From Planctomycetota bacterium (GTDB lineage Bacteria > Planctomycetota > Brocadiia > Brocadiales > Brocadiaceae): DNA of 64,000 bases. The stretch covers positions 1-64,000 of the forward strand of contig VGXV01000011.1 of NCBI GenBank assembly GCA_016873165.1, written 5' to 3'. The notes below the pieces were generated by a model. That model saw nothing but the letters and a program-made list of their open reading frames with translations. It searched no databases and was not told the origin of the DNA. Both the position numbers and the translations under genes were made by a program. Every line of letters begins with the position of its first letter. The stretch's first letter is position 1. Positions 45,001 to 54,429 of this stretch are shown here, in pieces.

Positions 45001-46344
45001 GCATTCCAAAAATACCTCATAGGATGCGACAAACTCTCCCTTTGCCATGCCAAATATGCGGTAAACTTCATCTGACCAATGGAGTTCATTTTTTGTTATA
45101 TCCCATTCCCAGTTCCCAAGCCGTGCGATCCTCTGCGCTTCGGCAAGCCTTTCATTGCTTTTAATAAGCTCGGAAGTCCTTGTTTTAATATCATGGGACA
45201 TGACATTAAATGACTCACAGAGCGCCCCGATTTCATCGTTCGTTTTTGCCGGGATGATGCTATCAAGATTGCCGCGGGCAATATCTGTTGCGGCTTGTGA
45301 AATAGCATAGAGCGGTTTTACTACCTTCTTCAGAAAAAGGATCAGGAGAGAAACGATCATTCCAATAACAACGATGCCGGTTATCCCAGCGCTTATAAGT
45401 ACGTTTTTTATAGGTGCAAATACCTCATCCTTGTCAATTTCAATCAGCAGCACCCATTGCAGGGAGGGGATATACATTGAGGCTCCTACCACGTCTATGC
45501 CCCGGTAATCTTTGTATAATCCGGTTATTTCCTTTTTTGATGTTAACCCGGACCTGACGGGCAATGTATCAACGGTCTGTTTCAATATCGCATTTTTTAT
45601 GAAAATAGAATTCGTAAGCATGAGTTTATCCCGATTGACCAGATAAATCGCCATGGTTTTCCATGCGCCTTTCCCTTTGCCCCAGGAGATTGCGCCCAGT
45701 TTACGGTTATATTCTCCGCCTAAAAGGTCATCGAGTTCTGAAATCTGCACAAAATTGACAATTACCCCAATAATCCTGTGTGTATTTTTTGTCAGTACCG
45801 GGGTTGAAATTGCAAGTTCGGGGTATCCCATATGATGGATATGCGTTTCTGTTACGGCAGCAGCATCTTTTCCCTTTATAAAAAAGACCTCGCGGGAAAG
45901 ATCCCTTCCGATCTCAGCTTTGTTTGTAGAGGCGAGAACCTTTCCTTCTGTGGAGAGGATATGAATGGTAGTAATGGTCTCGTCAAGGGCAATTTTGTTC
46001 TTAATAAGATGTTTACTCAGGGCATCTGCGGCTGAAGTATTTCCGCGAATCATCCTGAAAACCTGGGTTCTGATAAACCCGTCGCTGGCAAAGTCCCGGG
46101 CGCGGCGTTTGGACTGCTCCAGAAATTGATAGACATGCCCCTCATATGCCTCGGCAATAATGGTGAGGGTGTCGAGGACACGGTTTTTTAAATATACTCT
46201 GTTATGGTTATAAACCAGGAGAAAGGTGCTAATTACCGGAAGGAATACGGCAAGAATTCCCAGTATGGCTTTTTTTGAAAGAGACCATGTGTTTTTCTTT
46301 TTATAAAGAAGCGAATCAAATGTTTGTGGCGGAATATTTGTCAT
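42004..46344 (-). CDS. Giant hybrid sensor histidine kinase (Cache-HAMP-PAS-GAF-PAS x3-kinase-REC)
   Basis: A membrane sensor of 1446 aa from the chosen start (MTNIPPQTF). Order by rough position: membrane helix ([20 protein letters not shown]), a large periplasmic Cache domain, second helix and HAMP (~320-400), PAS (~410-530), GAF (~545-690), three PAS domains (~705-1075; the first two nearly identical to each other), HisKA with H in [18 protein letters not shown], HATPase ([31 protein letters not shown]), and a C-terminal receiver ([20 protein letters not shown]). Sixteen more in-frame residues precede the chosen ATG but run towards the inserted family B element. Ligand and output partner are unknown; a receiver-linked HD-GYP fragment lies downstream. 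Confidence 0.9.
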   Translation of the reverse strand: MTNIPPQTFDSLLYKKKNTWSLSKKAILGILAVFLPVISTFLLVYNHNRVYLKNRVLDTLTIIAEAYEGHVYQFLEQSKRRARDFASDGFIRTQVFRMIRGNTSAADALSKHLIKNKIALDETITTIHILSTEGKVLASTNKAEIGRDLSREVFFIKGKDAAAVTETHIHHMGYPELAISTPVLTKNTHRIIGVIVNFVQISELDDLLGGEYNRKLGAISWGKGKGAWKTMAIYLVNRDKLMLTNSIFIKNAILKQTVDTLPVRSGLTSKKEITGLYKDYRGIDVVGASMYIPSLQWVLLIEIDKDEVFAPIKNVLISAGITGIVVIGMIVSLLILFLKKVVKPLYAISQAATDIARGNLDSIIPAKTNDEIGALCESFNVMSHDIKTRTSELIKSNERLAEAQRIARLGNWEWDITKNELHWSDEVYRIFGMAKGEFVASYEVFLECVHPDDLELVKKSVDDAIQGKKPYEIDHRILLKDNIVRIVHEKATVLFDNNRKAIRIAGTVQDITERRQKEEEVNLLQSLILAVGESGNLHDALVITLEKVCSATSWIYGEAWVIHKEGKYLERDHTFYSKTDGLEKFSKLSGRYRFSPGVGLPGRVWLSKQPEWIHDVTLDANYLRAPLAKEAGLKAGVAFPVLTNEEVIAVIAFYMFEPREKDERLINLVSSATVQLGQVIKRKQAEDALRKSEETLHSILNNTTAVVYVKDIQGRYTFINKRFEELFHIKMGEIKGKTDYDLWPAKMADAFRKNDLMAIKSGTPLEFDEIAPHEDGEHSYISVKFPIFDNTGAVKSVCGISTDITWRKKAEKALSESEEKLRSILDNTQAVVYIKDRQGRYLFINRQFEKLFHLKNNEVEGKTPYNCFPKEIAESHLANDRKVFDSKIPMKFEEVATHEDGQHTYISVKFPLYDYTGAVYAVCGISTDITERKQMESQLRKLSRAIEQSPAIVIITDTSGVIQYVNPKFTQSTGYAPEEVIGNTPRILKSGMTPKEEYTRLWNTITSGNEWKGEFINKKKTGELFWEIASISPIKNTEGMVTNFVGVAEDITAFKQEAEEKEKLKEQLYHTQKLESIGQLAGGIAHDFNNILTAIIGYGNLIQMAMKENNPIKDYAQKILLSAEKASHLTKGILAFGRKQINNPKPVNLNEIIRATEHLLLRIIGEDVELKTSLSDNECIVMADSGQIEQILMNLATNARDAMPNGGILTINTEIVELDNNFTLAHGHGTPGRHAVIIVSDTGTGMDEKTRKKIFEPFFTTKEVGKGTGLGLAIIYGIVKQHNSYINVYSEPGKGTIFRIYMPMVEPAAEMTQRQETPSLLTVHGTETILIAEDEEEIRHLVKMVLETAGYTVITAVNGKDAISKYTKNREKIQLLLFDVIMPGKNGKEAYDAIRKKTPGIKVLFTSGYSEDMVEKKIILKEGLHFIPKPVSPSELLKKVREALDK

Positions 46345-46377
46345 AGGTTGTTTTTTAACAATGTCTTCACAATATGA

Positions 46378-46709
46378 ACAGAAGTGTAACACTTTAGTTC
46401 TTTGAAAAAGACTTCGATTTTCCTTATTTTATAATGCGCCTCTAATATTGGCGCATGGAACAAATTTCACATCCATTAACTCCGCACTTTAGTGCGGAGA
46501 TATCCACAATAAATACACCGGCTTTAGCCATGACCTTCTGGTACAGTGAAAGCCTTGTAGGTGGATTAAGCGGAGCGAATCCACCATTTATGCGATAATT
46601 GTTGGTGGATACGGCGTAAAAACCAGCGCCTTTATCCACCCTACCCACACTGAAGCATGGGGTTAAGACATAGGCAGTTTTTCAAAAAACTAAAGTGTTA
46701 CACAGAAGT
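46378..46709. mobile_element. Inverted-repeat element, family B, with 8-bp target duplication
   Basis: Element 46386-46701 (316 bp) with ends GTAACACTTTAG...AAAAA and the complement TTTTTC..CTAAAGTGTTAC. ACAGAAGT flanks it on both sides (46378-46385 and 46702-46709), an 8-bp direct repeat. Inside are CCGCACTTTAGTGCGG and a GCATGGGGTTAAG-type hairpin half, and most of the left part is shared with the copy at 50860-51158. No long ORF. It lies just upstream of the hybrid kinase start. Confidence 0.85.
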
Positions 46710-46837
46710 TGGGTTGAGGAACGAAACCCAACAGATATTTGATGCCGCGACGGTTGATGTTGTGTTTCACTTTCGTTCAACCCAATCTACTACTGGTTTT
46801 CGAAATATTGAATAGATTTTCACTCAGATGCACGACC

Positions 46838-46939
46838 CTTCGACTCCGCTCAAATGACTTTGCTGTCATCTGAGCGGAGTCGAAGTATTAAAAGACTTAT
46901 GCAATATAAATATTCGGAAACCAGATTTGTTTGACTATA
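46838..46939. repeat. CTTCGACTCCGCTCA palindrome with TTTGACTATA end (family H, copy 1)
   Basis: CTTCGACTCCGCTCA (46838-46852) pairs with TGAGCGGAGTCGAAG (46871-46885). A trailing AAACCAGATTTGTTTGACTA segment (46918-46937) matches the right end of the element at 50546-50751. A left TATAGTCAAA arm is not present in this copy. Confidence 0.7.
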
Positions 46940-46946
46940 AAAACGT

Positions 46947-46970
46947 AGTGGCAAGGCGCGCCTTGCCACT
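46947..46970. repeat. 24-bp perfect palindrome, copy 1
   Basis: AGTGGCAAGGCG followed directly by CGCCTTGCCACT: a loop-free 24-bp palindrome. An identical copy is at 51318-51341. Confidence 0.95.
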
Positions 46971-47017
46971 ATATGAACGGTTTTTGCAGGGTGGGCGAAG
47001 TTCTAACTTAATGTTCA

Positions 47018-47165
47018 GGAATTTCAAAGTTTCTCATTATGCCTTTTACCCACCCCTAAATCCCCTCCCAAGAGGGGACTTCTTGTATTCCCCTCTTGGG
47101 AGGGGTAAGGGGTGGGTAAAAAGAAGAGTCGTTGGGTTTTTGTCTTTTAAAACCCAACCTAATTA
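47018..47165. repeat. Palindrome-rich repeat with GGAATTTCAA leader (family F, copy 1)
   Basis: Starts GGAATTTCAAAGTTTCTCAT and contains an inverted repeat of CCCACCCCTAAATCCCCTCC against GGAGGGGTAAGGGGTGGG, then GTTGGGTTTTTGTC..AAAACCCAAC. Most of it recurs at 50272-50443. Confidence 0.8.
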
Positions 47166-47173
47166 AATCTTTA

Positions 47174-47218
47174 GGAATTTCAATCTTTGGGTGGGCATTG
47201 CCCACCCAACGTATTACT
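47174..47218. repeat. GGAATTTCAA unit with GGGTGGGCATTGCCCACCC hairpin
   Basis: GGAATTTCAATCTTT is followed by GGGTGGGCATTGCCCACCC. Related units lie at 51159 and 56675. Confidence 0.75.
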
Positions 47219-47226
47219 CCGTTCTG

Positions 47227-50070
47227 TTAGAAATCACTTAAATCATCATCTTCCATTGGAATTATACTTCGCGGGTTTGTTTTTGTCTGCGTGGCTTCCC
47301 TGCCGTTTCTTTTGTGCTCCGGTTTTTTCGTTACCGTTGCCGCTATTTTCGCAGCAGGCATTGCCTGTCTCTTTCCCGGAGAGGGAGATGCCATTGGCTT
47401 TGTTTCCTCTGCAATTGTTCCCTCGCTTCCAGAGTTAACCTCTCTCCCTATCTTCTCTACCAGATCATTTAACGACTGTGCCTGTGCCGTAAGCTCTTCG
47501 CTTGCAGCCGCTGTCTCCTCCGCCGTTGCCGCATTCTGCTGCGTCACCTGATCCATCTGCTGCACCGTCTTTCCTATCTGATCTATCCCGTTTGCCTGTT
47601 CCTCCGAAGCGGTCGATATCTCATTCACCAGATGCACTACCCTCTGCACCTGCTCCACTACCCCGGAAAATACCTCCTTCACCTGCTTTACCGCGCTCGA
47701 TAATACCGACTTCGTCTTATCCACCAACTCCTTTCCCGTCTCCGCCTTCTTCACACTGTCCGTTATCAATGTCGTTATATCCTTCGCCGCCGTTGAACTC
47801 TTATGGGCAAGGTTCCTCACCTCTTCCGCCACCACCGCAAAACCTCTCCCGTGTTCCCCGGCCCTTGCCGCTTCCACAGCAGCGTTTAACGCAAGCAGGT
47901 TTGTCTGGAATGCTATTCCTTCAATAATTTTGATAATATCGGCAATTTTTCCGCTGCTTTCCGATATCTCATGCATTGCGCCTGCCATCTCTATCACGGC
48001 GTTGTTTCCGCTTTCCACAGTGCCCACTACCGCTATGTTTCCCCTCTCTACTGAATCGTTGCACTGTTTCGCGAGGGACGCCGCCTCTTTCGCGTTATCC
48101 GCGTTCTGCTTTGTCATTGACGACATTTCTTCCATCGTAGAAGACGTTTCTTCTATAGATGCTGCTTGCTGCGTAGATGCTTCAGAAAGGCTCTGGCTCG
48201 ATGCCGATATCTCTTCCGAAGCGGACGCAAGCTGTGTCGCGCTTCCCGTTAATTCAGCAAGGAGGTTCTTAAACAGGCTTGATATCTTATTCGTCAGTTT
48301 AATCACGATGATTCCCAACCCTGCAACAAATCCGCCGGATAGGGCGCCGATGATGATCATCCACATGCCAAGCCTGTTTACCGATGCAAAAGCCTCCGCC
48401 TTGTCGATCTCTGCAATCAGCGCCCAGTTTGTGTCTCCTACCTTTATGGGAGTGTAGGAAGATAATACCGGATTTCCGTTATAGTCGATAATGATCCTTG
48501 AACCGGTATTCCCCGCCAATGCGTCCCTGCTTGCTTCCGTATCGACTTTTCCCTTTTCCGGATTGGCAAAAGACGCCTTTACCGAGTGATTTGTGGGATC
48601 AAGAAAGGAATCCGATCTCATAAGCTTATCGGGGCCAACAAGATATGTTTCTCCCGTCTCTCCCATCCCTTCCCGCTGTTTCATGACGGAATTTATAAAG
48701 TTAAGCGAGAACTGGAGCGCAACGATTGTTTCCACCTTGCCGTTGTTTACCACGGGCTGGGCAATGAAAGCGGCAGGTTCTCCTTTGCTCGGGGCATAGG
48801 GTTCAAAGTCTACACGGCTTAACTGCTTTGTTTCCAGCACCTTGCGCGTAAGCTTTCCCAGGTTGGAACTGCTGTATTTTCCGTCCACCATATTGGTCTG
48901 GAAGTCAGGTTCTTTGCATACCGTATAAAATACATATCCGTCAGGATTCATGAGGAACAGATCATAATATCCGTATTTTTCTATATACTTGGCAAAGAAA
49001 TATTTGCCGTCATTATCCACCGGACAGAATGCCTCTGCCACGTCTATCTCTGCAAGGAGCGCCCATGTCAAATCTCCCACCTTCACCGGCGTATAGGCGG
49101 AAAGCACCGGATTGCCGTTGTAATCCTTTATTACCTCGGCTCCTGCCTTGCCGGAAATGGCGGCATTTGCCGCTTCGGTGTTTACCCCGTTTTTCTCTAT
49201 GGTGCCCGCGAATGATGCCTTTACGGAATGCCCCTCGGGATCAAGAAATGAGTCGGAACGCATGCGTTTATCAGACCCTACCAGATAGGTTTCCCCTGTT
49301 TTGCCTAATCCGTCACGTTCCTGCATGATTTTATTGACATCTTTCAGTGATATCTGAAATGCCGCGCATCCGATATAATTTCCGCTTGCGTCTTTAAGAG
49401 GCGCGGCGACAAAGGAGGCCGGTTCTTTTGACGGCTCGTACCAGGAGAAATCTTCAATAGCATTTTGATTTTTTGATTTCTGAAATACCCTTCCCAGCCC
49501 TGAGTTGCTCAAAGGGCCATTTATTAAGTTTGCTCCAAGGTCTGATTCTTTGCAGACGGTATATACTACGTTTCCTTCAGCATCTATTAAAAATACGTCG
49601 TAGAAACCAAAGTTCTCCATGAAAATGGAAAGCCCTTTTTCTCTGGTTTTGCTCAGTTCCTGATACTGCGGGCTTTCGAGACCGGCTTTGAACGCCTCGG
49701 CAAAGAGTCCGATTCCCCCGGTAAAACGAAGGTTCATCTGCACATCATTCATCAGGGTAATCCGGTCTCTGAAGTATGTCTCGATTTGTGTCTTTTTTAT
49801 CTCCCGCACTGCGATCAGCTTATTTATTGCTTCTTCACGGAGGGTATTCACCGTATCTACAAGCACTTCCATATCGTTTTTCCGGTCCATGAAGACTTGC
49901 TGTATCTGCGCCTTCTTTATCTCGCGGGTTCCCTCTAACTGGTTGAATGCCTGTACCCTCAGCGCCTTGCTGGAGTTGATATAACTGAGCACCCCTATGG
50001 CAATTAAGGGTATTACACCCGCCAATACAAACAAGATGATGATTTTTGCCGTCACTGACATCTTCTTCAT
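47227..50070 (-). CDS. Methyl-accepting chemotaxis protein with duplicated Cache domain
   Basis: A transmembrane chemoreceptor (947 aa). A first membrane helix ([20 protein letters not shown]) is followed by a coiled stretch and two tandem extracellular Cache-like units (about 150-330 and 350-560) that repeat GETYLVG[12 protein letters not shown] and HSVKASF. The second helix ([20 protein letters not shown]) leads to a cytoplasmic MCP domain with the hairpin tip [20 protein letters not shown] and the flanking [16 protein letters not shown]. No clear HAMP is seen. The ligand is unknown. GGGGAGGA upstream of ATG 50070 gives a good ribosome-binding site. No che genes are adjacent. Confidence 0.93.
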   Translation of the reverse strand: MKKMSVTAKIIILFVLAGVIPLIAIGVLSYINSSKALRVQAFNQLEGTREIKKAQIQQVFMDRKNDMEVLVDTVNTLREEAINKLIAVREIKKTQIETYFRDRITLMNDVQMNLRFTGGIGLFAEAFKAGLESPQYQELSKTREKGLSIFMENFGFYDVFLIDAEGNVVYTVCKESDLGANLINGPLSNSGLGRVFQKSKNQNAIEDFSWYEPSKEPASFVAAPLKDASGNYIGCAAFQISLKDVNKIMQERDGLGKTGETYLVGSDKRMRSDSFLDPEGHSVKASFAGTIEKNGVNTEAANAAISGKAGAEVIKDYNGNPVLSAYTPVKVGDLTWALLAEIDVAEAFCPVDNDGKYFFAKYIEKYGYYDLFLMNPDGYVFYTVCKEPDFQTNMVDGKYSSSNLGKLTRKVLETKQLSRVDFEPYAPSKGEPAAFIAQPVVNNGKVETIVALQFSLNFINSVMKQREGMGETGETYLVGPDKLMRSDSFLDPTNHSVKASFANPEKGKVDTEASRDALAGNTGSRIIIDYNGNPVLSSYTPIKVGDTNWALIAEIDKAEAFASVNRLGMWMIIIGALSGGFVAGLGIIVIKLTNKISSLFKNLLAELTGSATQLASASEEISASSQSLSEASTQQAASIEETSSTMEEMSSMTKQNADNAKEAASLAKQCNDSVERGNIAVVGTVESGNNAVIEMAGAMHEISESSGKIADIIKIIEGIAFQTNLLALNAAVEAARAGEHGRGFAVVAEEVRNLAHKSSTAAKDITTLITDSVKKAETGKELVDKTKSVLSSAVKQVKEVFSGVVEQVQRVVHLVNEISTASEEQANGIDQIGKTVQQMDQVTQQNAATAEETAAASEELTAQAQSLNDLVEKIGREVNSGSEGTIAEETKPMASPSPGKRQAMPAAKIAATVTKKPEHKRNGREATQTKTNPRSIIPMEDDDLSDF

Positions 50071-50271
50071 TTGGTTTTTCCTCCCCTTTTCTGGTTAAGA
50101 AATAATAAAAATATAGTAGTAATGAGAACAGGTTATCGTAAAGAGCTAAAATGATGCCATTTTAATTAAAGTTATTCAAGTTAATGTGAAATAATACGTA
50201 TTTCGTTCTAAAAAAGTAAGATAAATCAAGTGATTATTTGCTGAAAAAGTTATTAAATAGTTTAATGTATA
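50071..50271. other. Region upstream of the MCP gene
   Basis: AT-rich and gene-free; presumably holds the MCP promoter (on the minus strand). I see no specific motif I can defend. Confidence 0.4.
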
Positions 50272-50443
50272 GGAATTTCAAAGTTTCTCATTATGCCTTT
50301 TACCCACCCCTAAATCCCCTCCCAAGAGGGGACTTTTAATATGCCCTTCCCAAAAAGGGACTTCTCATATTCCCCTCTTGGGAGGGGTTAGGGGTGGGTA
50401 AAAAAAAGTCGTTGGGTTTTTGTCTTTTAAAAACCCAACCTAA
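50272..50443. repeat. Palindrome-rich repeat with GGAATTTCAA leader (family F, copy 2)
   Basis: Near-identical at both ends to 47018-47165 but with an extra inner unit (CCCTTCCCAAAAAGGGACTT). The copies differ mainly by this insertion. Confidence 0.8.
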
Positions 50444-50545
50444 TTTAAAATGCGAAACCTATGCAATATAAATAAGGCGTACATGCCTTACTTATATGGC
50501 AGAAAAACCATTACGTATTTTCTGTGCCACTCTATTATCAATTTG

Positions 50546-50751
50546 TATAGTCAAACACATCTGGTTTTTGAAATATCAAATAAGTTTTACTCAGAAACAC
50601 AACCCTTCGACGGAGTTTATACTGAGCGGTAAAAGATGCTTCGACTCCGCTCAGCATGACGAATCTGTCACCCTGAGCCCTTCGCTTATGTCATGCTGAG
50701 CGGAGTCGAAGCATTAAAAGGCTAATCGAAAACCAGATTTATTTGACTATA
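50546..50751. mobile_element. Inverted-repeat element, family H, copy 2
   Basis: Left end TATAGTCAAACACATCTGGT continues into TTT; right end AAAACCAGATTTATTTGACT continues into ATA: about 23 bp of imperfect terminal inverted repeat. The inside carries the CTTCGACTCCGCTCA palindrome twice (50639-50653 and its complement at 50698-50712). No flanking duplication was found. Confidence 0.65.
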
Positions 50752-50807
50752 CATGTCTGCCGAGAGACAGGAATACATTCATATCCAAACGGGCAAATGC
50801 TTCGCCC

Positions 50808-50849
50808 CTACACGAGGAATTCACAATTTATGACCCTCTTGAGTATGGT
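50808..50849. repeat. 42-bp repeat also found at 54301
   Basis: CCCTACACGAGGAATTC then (A/T)CAATTTATGACCCTCTT and GAGTAT; the same words occur at 54301-54343. In both places a family B arm lies within about 200 bp. Confidence 0.75.
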
Positions 50850-50859
50850 TAAACAAATC

Positions 50860-51158
50860 GTAACACTTTAGCTTTTTGAAAAAGACTTCGATTTCCCTTA
50901 TTATAATGCACCTCTAATATTGGCACATGGAACACATTTCACCTCCATTAACTCCGCACTTTAGTGCGGAGATATCCACAATAAATACACCGGCTTTAGT
51001 AGAGACAGGGTTGAAACCTGTCTCTGCAACCTGGCACAGTGAAAGATATTGTGCTAACTTTACCTCAGGGCTGAAGCCCATGATTGTTTCTCCCCTTAAC
51101 CCCATGCTGAAGCATGGGGTTAAGACATGAGCAATTTTTCAAAAAACTAAAGTGTTAC
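50860..51158. mobile_element. Inverted-repeat element, family B, copy 3
   Basis: Ends GTAACACTTTAGCTTTTTGA and complement CAAAAAACTAAAGTGTTAC. The left ~130 bp is nearly the same as in the 46.4 kb copy (CCGCACTTTAGTGCGG hairpin); the middle differs. A CCCCATGCTGAAGCATGGGG hairpin lies close to the right end. No direct repeat at its borders; the GGAATTTCAA unit starts right after it. Confidence 0.75.
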
Positions 51159-51260
51159 GGAATTTCAATCTTTGTAGGGTGGGCATTGCCCATCGTCTCA
51201 CGTTGCTTGCAGAGACGCATAGCAATGCGTCTCTACGTTTGGTGGGGGATGCCCACCCTA
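51159..51260. repeat. GGAATTTCAA unit with GAGACGCATAGCAATGCGTCTC hairpin
   Basis: Leader GGAATTTCAA, then GTAGGGTGGGCATTGCCC and the hairpin GAGACGCAT/ATGCGTCTC. Shared with 56675-56760. Confidence 0.8.
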
Positions 51261-51317
51261 CAGTGAAAAGTTGCCGAAGGCCTAAATAAATGTTAAGAAT
51301 TTCAAACTGTTCGTGTA

Positions 51318-51341
51318 GTGGCAAGGCGCGCCTTGCCACTG
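51318..51341. repeat. 24-bp perfect palindrome, copy 2
   Basis: Identical to 46947-46970 (AGTGGCAAGGCG and its complement). The sequence before it is AGAATTTCAA, one base from the common leader. Confidence 0.95.
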
Positions 51342-51393
51342 CTGTTTATAATAGATTTTACCGTTGTATCGATTGCGTATTTTCTCTTTCAGT

Positions 51394-51801
51394 TTAACTT
51401 TCTCCGAACCGATGTTTTGTATTTACCCGGTAGATAGTATCTATGAGAGTCATCACAATTTTTCTGTCGTTCTTCCGTTTGCTGCGGAGGATATTCAGGA
51501 GGCGTATTATTGTTTTCAGTTCTTCAGGTTCAAGATCCGTAGGGACAGAATTCAGTAACGTTGTTTTTGTTGTTTTTTTTCCTGTCAGCCGGTCTAATTT
51601 TTTCTGCGCCTCGTTTTTGAAAGAATATCCCATAATTTCAAAGATACGCTGCTGCTCATTCTCGTCCAGAGATTTGGTTCCCTGTAAAAATTGGTTGAGG
51701 TCATTTGGCGTAAACTTTAAAAGGACAGCGATGTCTTTTTTTGTCGCCTTTGATGTTTTAAAATATTCCCTGAGGGTTTCCCGTATTGCCTGATTTTTCA
51801 T
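51394..51801 (-). CDS. Small helix-turn-helix-like protein of unknown function
   Basis: A 135-residue protein of unknown family. The N-terminal third looks like a helix-turn-helix (AIRETLREYFKTSKATKKDI, NDLNQFLQGTKSLDENEQQR), possibly Cro/C1-like; the rest is charged helices (EELKTIIRLLNILRSKRKND). It overlaps the end of the HD-GYP regulator by 4 nt (ATGA), so the two are translated together. A partner or regulator of the signalling proteins is inferred from this coupling alone. Confidence 0.65.
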   Translation of the reverse strand: MKNQAIRETLREYFKTSKATKKDIAVLLKFTPNDLNQFLQGTKSLDENEQQRIFEIMGYSFKNEAQKKLDRLTGKKTTKTTLLNSVPTDLEPEELKTIIRLLNILRSKRKNDRKIVMTLIDTIYRVNTKHRFGES

Positions 51802-52895
51802 TTTACTCTCATCGTCTTCGGCGGTGCGTTATTTTGCGAATTATTATAGATTTCCTCGAATACGGTTTCTATTTTGATAAAGGCATTTAAGACGTCGGGA
51901 TCGAAATGCTGAGGCAGGGTTTTGCCATCGCCTTTTACAAGTATTTCCACCGTATTCCGGTGGCTTAATGCGTTTTTATAGGGTCGTAGACTTCTTAATG
52001 CGTCATATTGGTCACAAAGCATGGTGATCCTGCTTTCAAGGGGGATTTCCGCCCCTTTTAACCCATTGGGATATCCTGTTCCATCCCATTTCTCATGATG
52101 ATTTAAAGCGATCGATGATGACATTTGTATGTTTAAATGTTTTGAGTGGGAAAGGATTTTTTCTCCGATAACCGTATGCTTTTTCATTATTTCAAATTCT
52201 TCCGGGGTAAGATACCCGTCTTTTAAAAGAATGCTGTCATGTATTCCGATTTTTCCGATATCGTGCATAGGGCTTGCAAAACGGATTGTTTCGATAATAT
52301 CTTTTGGCAAACCCATAGTTTGGGCTATTTTTTGCGCATACAGCCCTATCCTCACGATATGAGCGCCTGTTTCCGGGTCTTTAAATTCCGCAGCGGCGGA
52401 TAATCGTTGTATTATTTCGTAGCTTAAATCTTTAACGGTTGAGAGAAGTATGGTAAGTTCCTGCGTTTTTTGTTTTACGGAGTCTTCCAGGGATTTTGTG
52501 TAATTCTTTTCGATTTGTTTGAGTCTGTTAAACTCAAGCGCTTTTTCCAGGCTGTATAATAAAATCTCCGGTTTAAAAGGTTTAAGGATAAAATCAAATG
52601 CGCCTTTTTTCAAGGCGGACATCGCATAATCCAGTTCGCCGTAAGCGGTCATTAAAATTACCGGTATGTCGGCATCGATGGTGCGTATCTTTTCGAGAAG
52701 TTCAATGCCTGACATCTTTGGCATATTAATGTCTGTTAATACAATACCATAGCTGTCTGATGATATTTTTTGAAAAGCCTTTTCGGGGTCACAGCTAACT
52801 GTGGTACTGTACCCGTATTTTCCCAGTAACAATGATAATGAATCGAGGATCGATATTTCATCATCAACAATAAGTACTTTATTGTTTTTTTCCAT
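51798..52895 (-). CDS. Response regulator with HD-GYP phosphodiesterase domain (RpfG-like)
   Basis: A 365-residue regulator: receiver (1-~120) with D in GIVLTDINMPKMSGIELL, a coiled linker, and an HD-GYP domain (about 165-340) that has HDIGKIGI and HHEKWDGTGYPNGLKG. HD-GYP proteins hydrolyse cyclic di-GMP. ATG 52895 is chosen because the residue sequence MEKNNKVLIVDDE is a receiver start; longer in-frame starts exist upstream. It lies next to a LuxR-type regulator with a similar receiver, and its C-terminus is very like the truncated gene at 41.6 kb. Confidence 0.88.
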   Translation of the reverse strand: MEKNNKVLIVDDEISILDSLSLLLGKYGYSTTVSCDPEKAFQKISSDSYGIVLTDINMPKMSGIELLEKIRTIDADIPVILMTAYGELDYAMSALKKGAFDFILKPFKPEILLYSLEKALEFNRLKQIEKNYTKSLEDSVKQKTQELTILLSTVKDLSYEIIQRLSAAAEFKDPETGAHIVRIGLYAQKIAQTMGLPKDIIETIRFASPMHDIGKIGIHDSILLKDGYLTPEEFEIMKKHTVIGEKILSHSKHLNIQMSSSIALNHHEKWDGTGYPNGLKGAEIPLESRITMLCDQYDALRSLRPYKNALSHRNTVEILVKGDGKTLPQHFDPDVLNAFIKIETVFEEIYNNSQNNAPPKTMRVK

Positions 52896-53071
52896 ATTCC
52901 TGTATGAGGTGTTAACTGCTATCATAAAAATGCTAACGTGTTGTGAGGACGTATGATTAAACAACAAAACAACTTAATATACTCACAACATGTTACAAAA
53001 GACAATACGCATATAATACGTAGTGTATGCGTATTATTGATACGTACTGGCATTTTTTATATATTATAGGT

Positions 53072-53917
53072 CTAACATACTTTAAGAAAAGAGGATAGGT
53101 TTATTTCCTTTTTTGCAATGCCAAGTTTATTCCGGATATTATCTCTGTGTTTTTCAATGGTGCGGAGGGAGATGTTCAGAAGTTTTGCGATTTCTTTGCT
53201 CGTGAGTCCGCTTTTTATCATATTGCAGATTTCAATTTCTCTTGGGCTGAGGTGGTATTCTTTGCCTGCCAGATTTGAACTGAATGAAGATGTTAACTCT
53301 TGTATGTTTTTTTGCAATAATTCGATATATTTTCGGGATTCGCCTTCGAGTTTGAGTTTTTGCAGGAGAGGAAGCAGGAGATTTTCCACATTGGCGGTGA
53401 TATTGTACTGTATCTGTTTTTTTTCGATTTCAAGCCGTCCGAGAATTTCACCGAGGGCGATGTTTTTTTGCGCCAGTTCCTGAGTTCTTTCTTTAATAGA
53501 ATTTTCCAGCGATTTTGTATAGTTTTTTTCTAACAGTCTGAGCCGGTTAAATTCGATGGCTTTTTCCAGACTATTGATGAGTATTTCAGGTTTATACGGT
53601 TTAAAGAGAAAGTCGAATGCGCCTGCCCTCAATGCGGAAACCGCATTGTCCAATTCCGCGTATGCCGTCATCAGGATCACCGGCAATTCAGGATTAATTT
53701 CCCGAATGTGCTCAAGAAGTTGTATTCCCGACATTTTTGGCATTTTTATATCGCTGAGAACAACGTTAAAGTTATTTGCAATCACTTTCGTAATTGCGCT
53801 TTCCGGTTCATCGCAAATGGCAGCATCGTATCCTGATTCCGTAAGAAAAGAAAATAAGGAATCAAGCACTTCTCTATCATCGTCAACAATAAGAATTTTT
53901 TTAGAATTATTTTTCAC
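53072..53917 (-). CDS. Response regulator, receiver plus LuxR-type HTH
   Basis: A 281-residue regulator: N-terminal receiver with D in NVVLSDIKMPKMSGIQLL and a C-terminal helix-turn-helix of the LuxR/FixJ type (LSPREIEICNMIKSGLTSKE, SLRTIEKHRDNIRNKLGI). A coiled-coil stretch of ~90 residues lies between them. Its receiver resembles that of the HD-GYP gene downstream, pointing to a duplication. The two are separated by 176 bp on the same strand. The cognate kinase is unknown; no kinase sits immediately beside it. Confidence 0.85.
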   Translation of the reverse strand: MKNNSKKILIVDDDREVLDSLFSFLTESGYDAAICDEPESAITKVIANNFNVVLSDIKMPKMSGIQLLEHIREINPELPVILMTAYAELDNAVSALRAGAFDFLFKPYKPEILINSLEKAIEFNRLRLLEKNYTKSLENSIKERTQELAQKNIALGEILGRLEIEKKQIQYNITANVENLLLPLLQKLKLEGESRKYIELLQKNIQELTSSFSSNLAGKEYHLSPREIEICNMIKSGLTSKEIAKLLNISLRTIEKHRDNIRNKLGIAKKEINLSSFLKVC

Positions 53918-54143
53918 CGGAAAGTCCTGATCTTTGTATAGATACTCTTTCCCATAAATATAAGCCTTTCATGCCTTTTTTCAATCATATTTTTTACCTT
54001 TTATCGCCGGATTGTGGTTGTCGTTCCAGAATGAATGCCGAACTCATAAAAAGCTTGAAATATAGTTCTGAAACCTTATACTAAAATCAGTTTGGTGTCT
54101 CCGATGTGAGGGAGAACAACCGGTTATCTGTCTTGCATTTTTT
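53918..54143. other. Region upstream of the LuxR-type regulator
   Basis: About 225 bp, presumably carrying the regulator's promoter on the minus strand. No repeat or gene recognised until the family B arm at 54144. Confidence 0.4.
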
Positions 54144-54343
54144 GTAACACTTTGGTTTTTTGAAAAATCGAGGGAGACATAACCCCGTTAGGGGTGATCT
54201 GTTTGTAGCGCAATAAAATTCAATAGGGTAAATAGCTCCATAGGAGCGGCCTGTTTGTGATTGACTGTTGTGGCATCCTAATCTTGCTACAAACAGGTTG
54301 CCCCTACACGAGGAATTCTCAATTTATGACCCTCTTGAGTATA
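54144..54343. repeat. Family B arm followed by the 42-bp repeat
   Basis: GTAACACTTTGGTTTTTTGA (54144-54163) is one family B arm; no second arm is found. CTACACGAGGAATTCTCAAT and TTATGACCCTCTTGAGTAT at 54301-54343 repeat the 50808 unit. Between them are GTTAGGGGT and GGAGCGGCCTGTTTGT words. Confidence 0.65.
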
Positions 54344-54429
54344 AATGCATGTTTGCGGGTAGGCGCTTCCATCGCATAAAAGTAAATATTAATGTATACC
54401 TTAACGAAAGAAAAAGGAATTTAAAAAAA

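Noticed and set aside
47502-47927. Long plus-strand ORFs opposite the chemoreceptor gene
   Set aside because: Serine/proline-rich translations of the antisense of the MCP signalling domain; no codon pattern of a real gene.
47018-51341. Repeated palindromes as a CRISPR array
   Set aside because: Units are few, of different type and length, not regularly spaced, and no cas gene is present.
54268-54429. N-terminal extension of Tex
   Set aside because: The extra 54 residues are translated from the 42-bp repeat region and do not fit the family; MDVNC at 54430 is the natural start.
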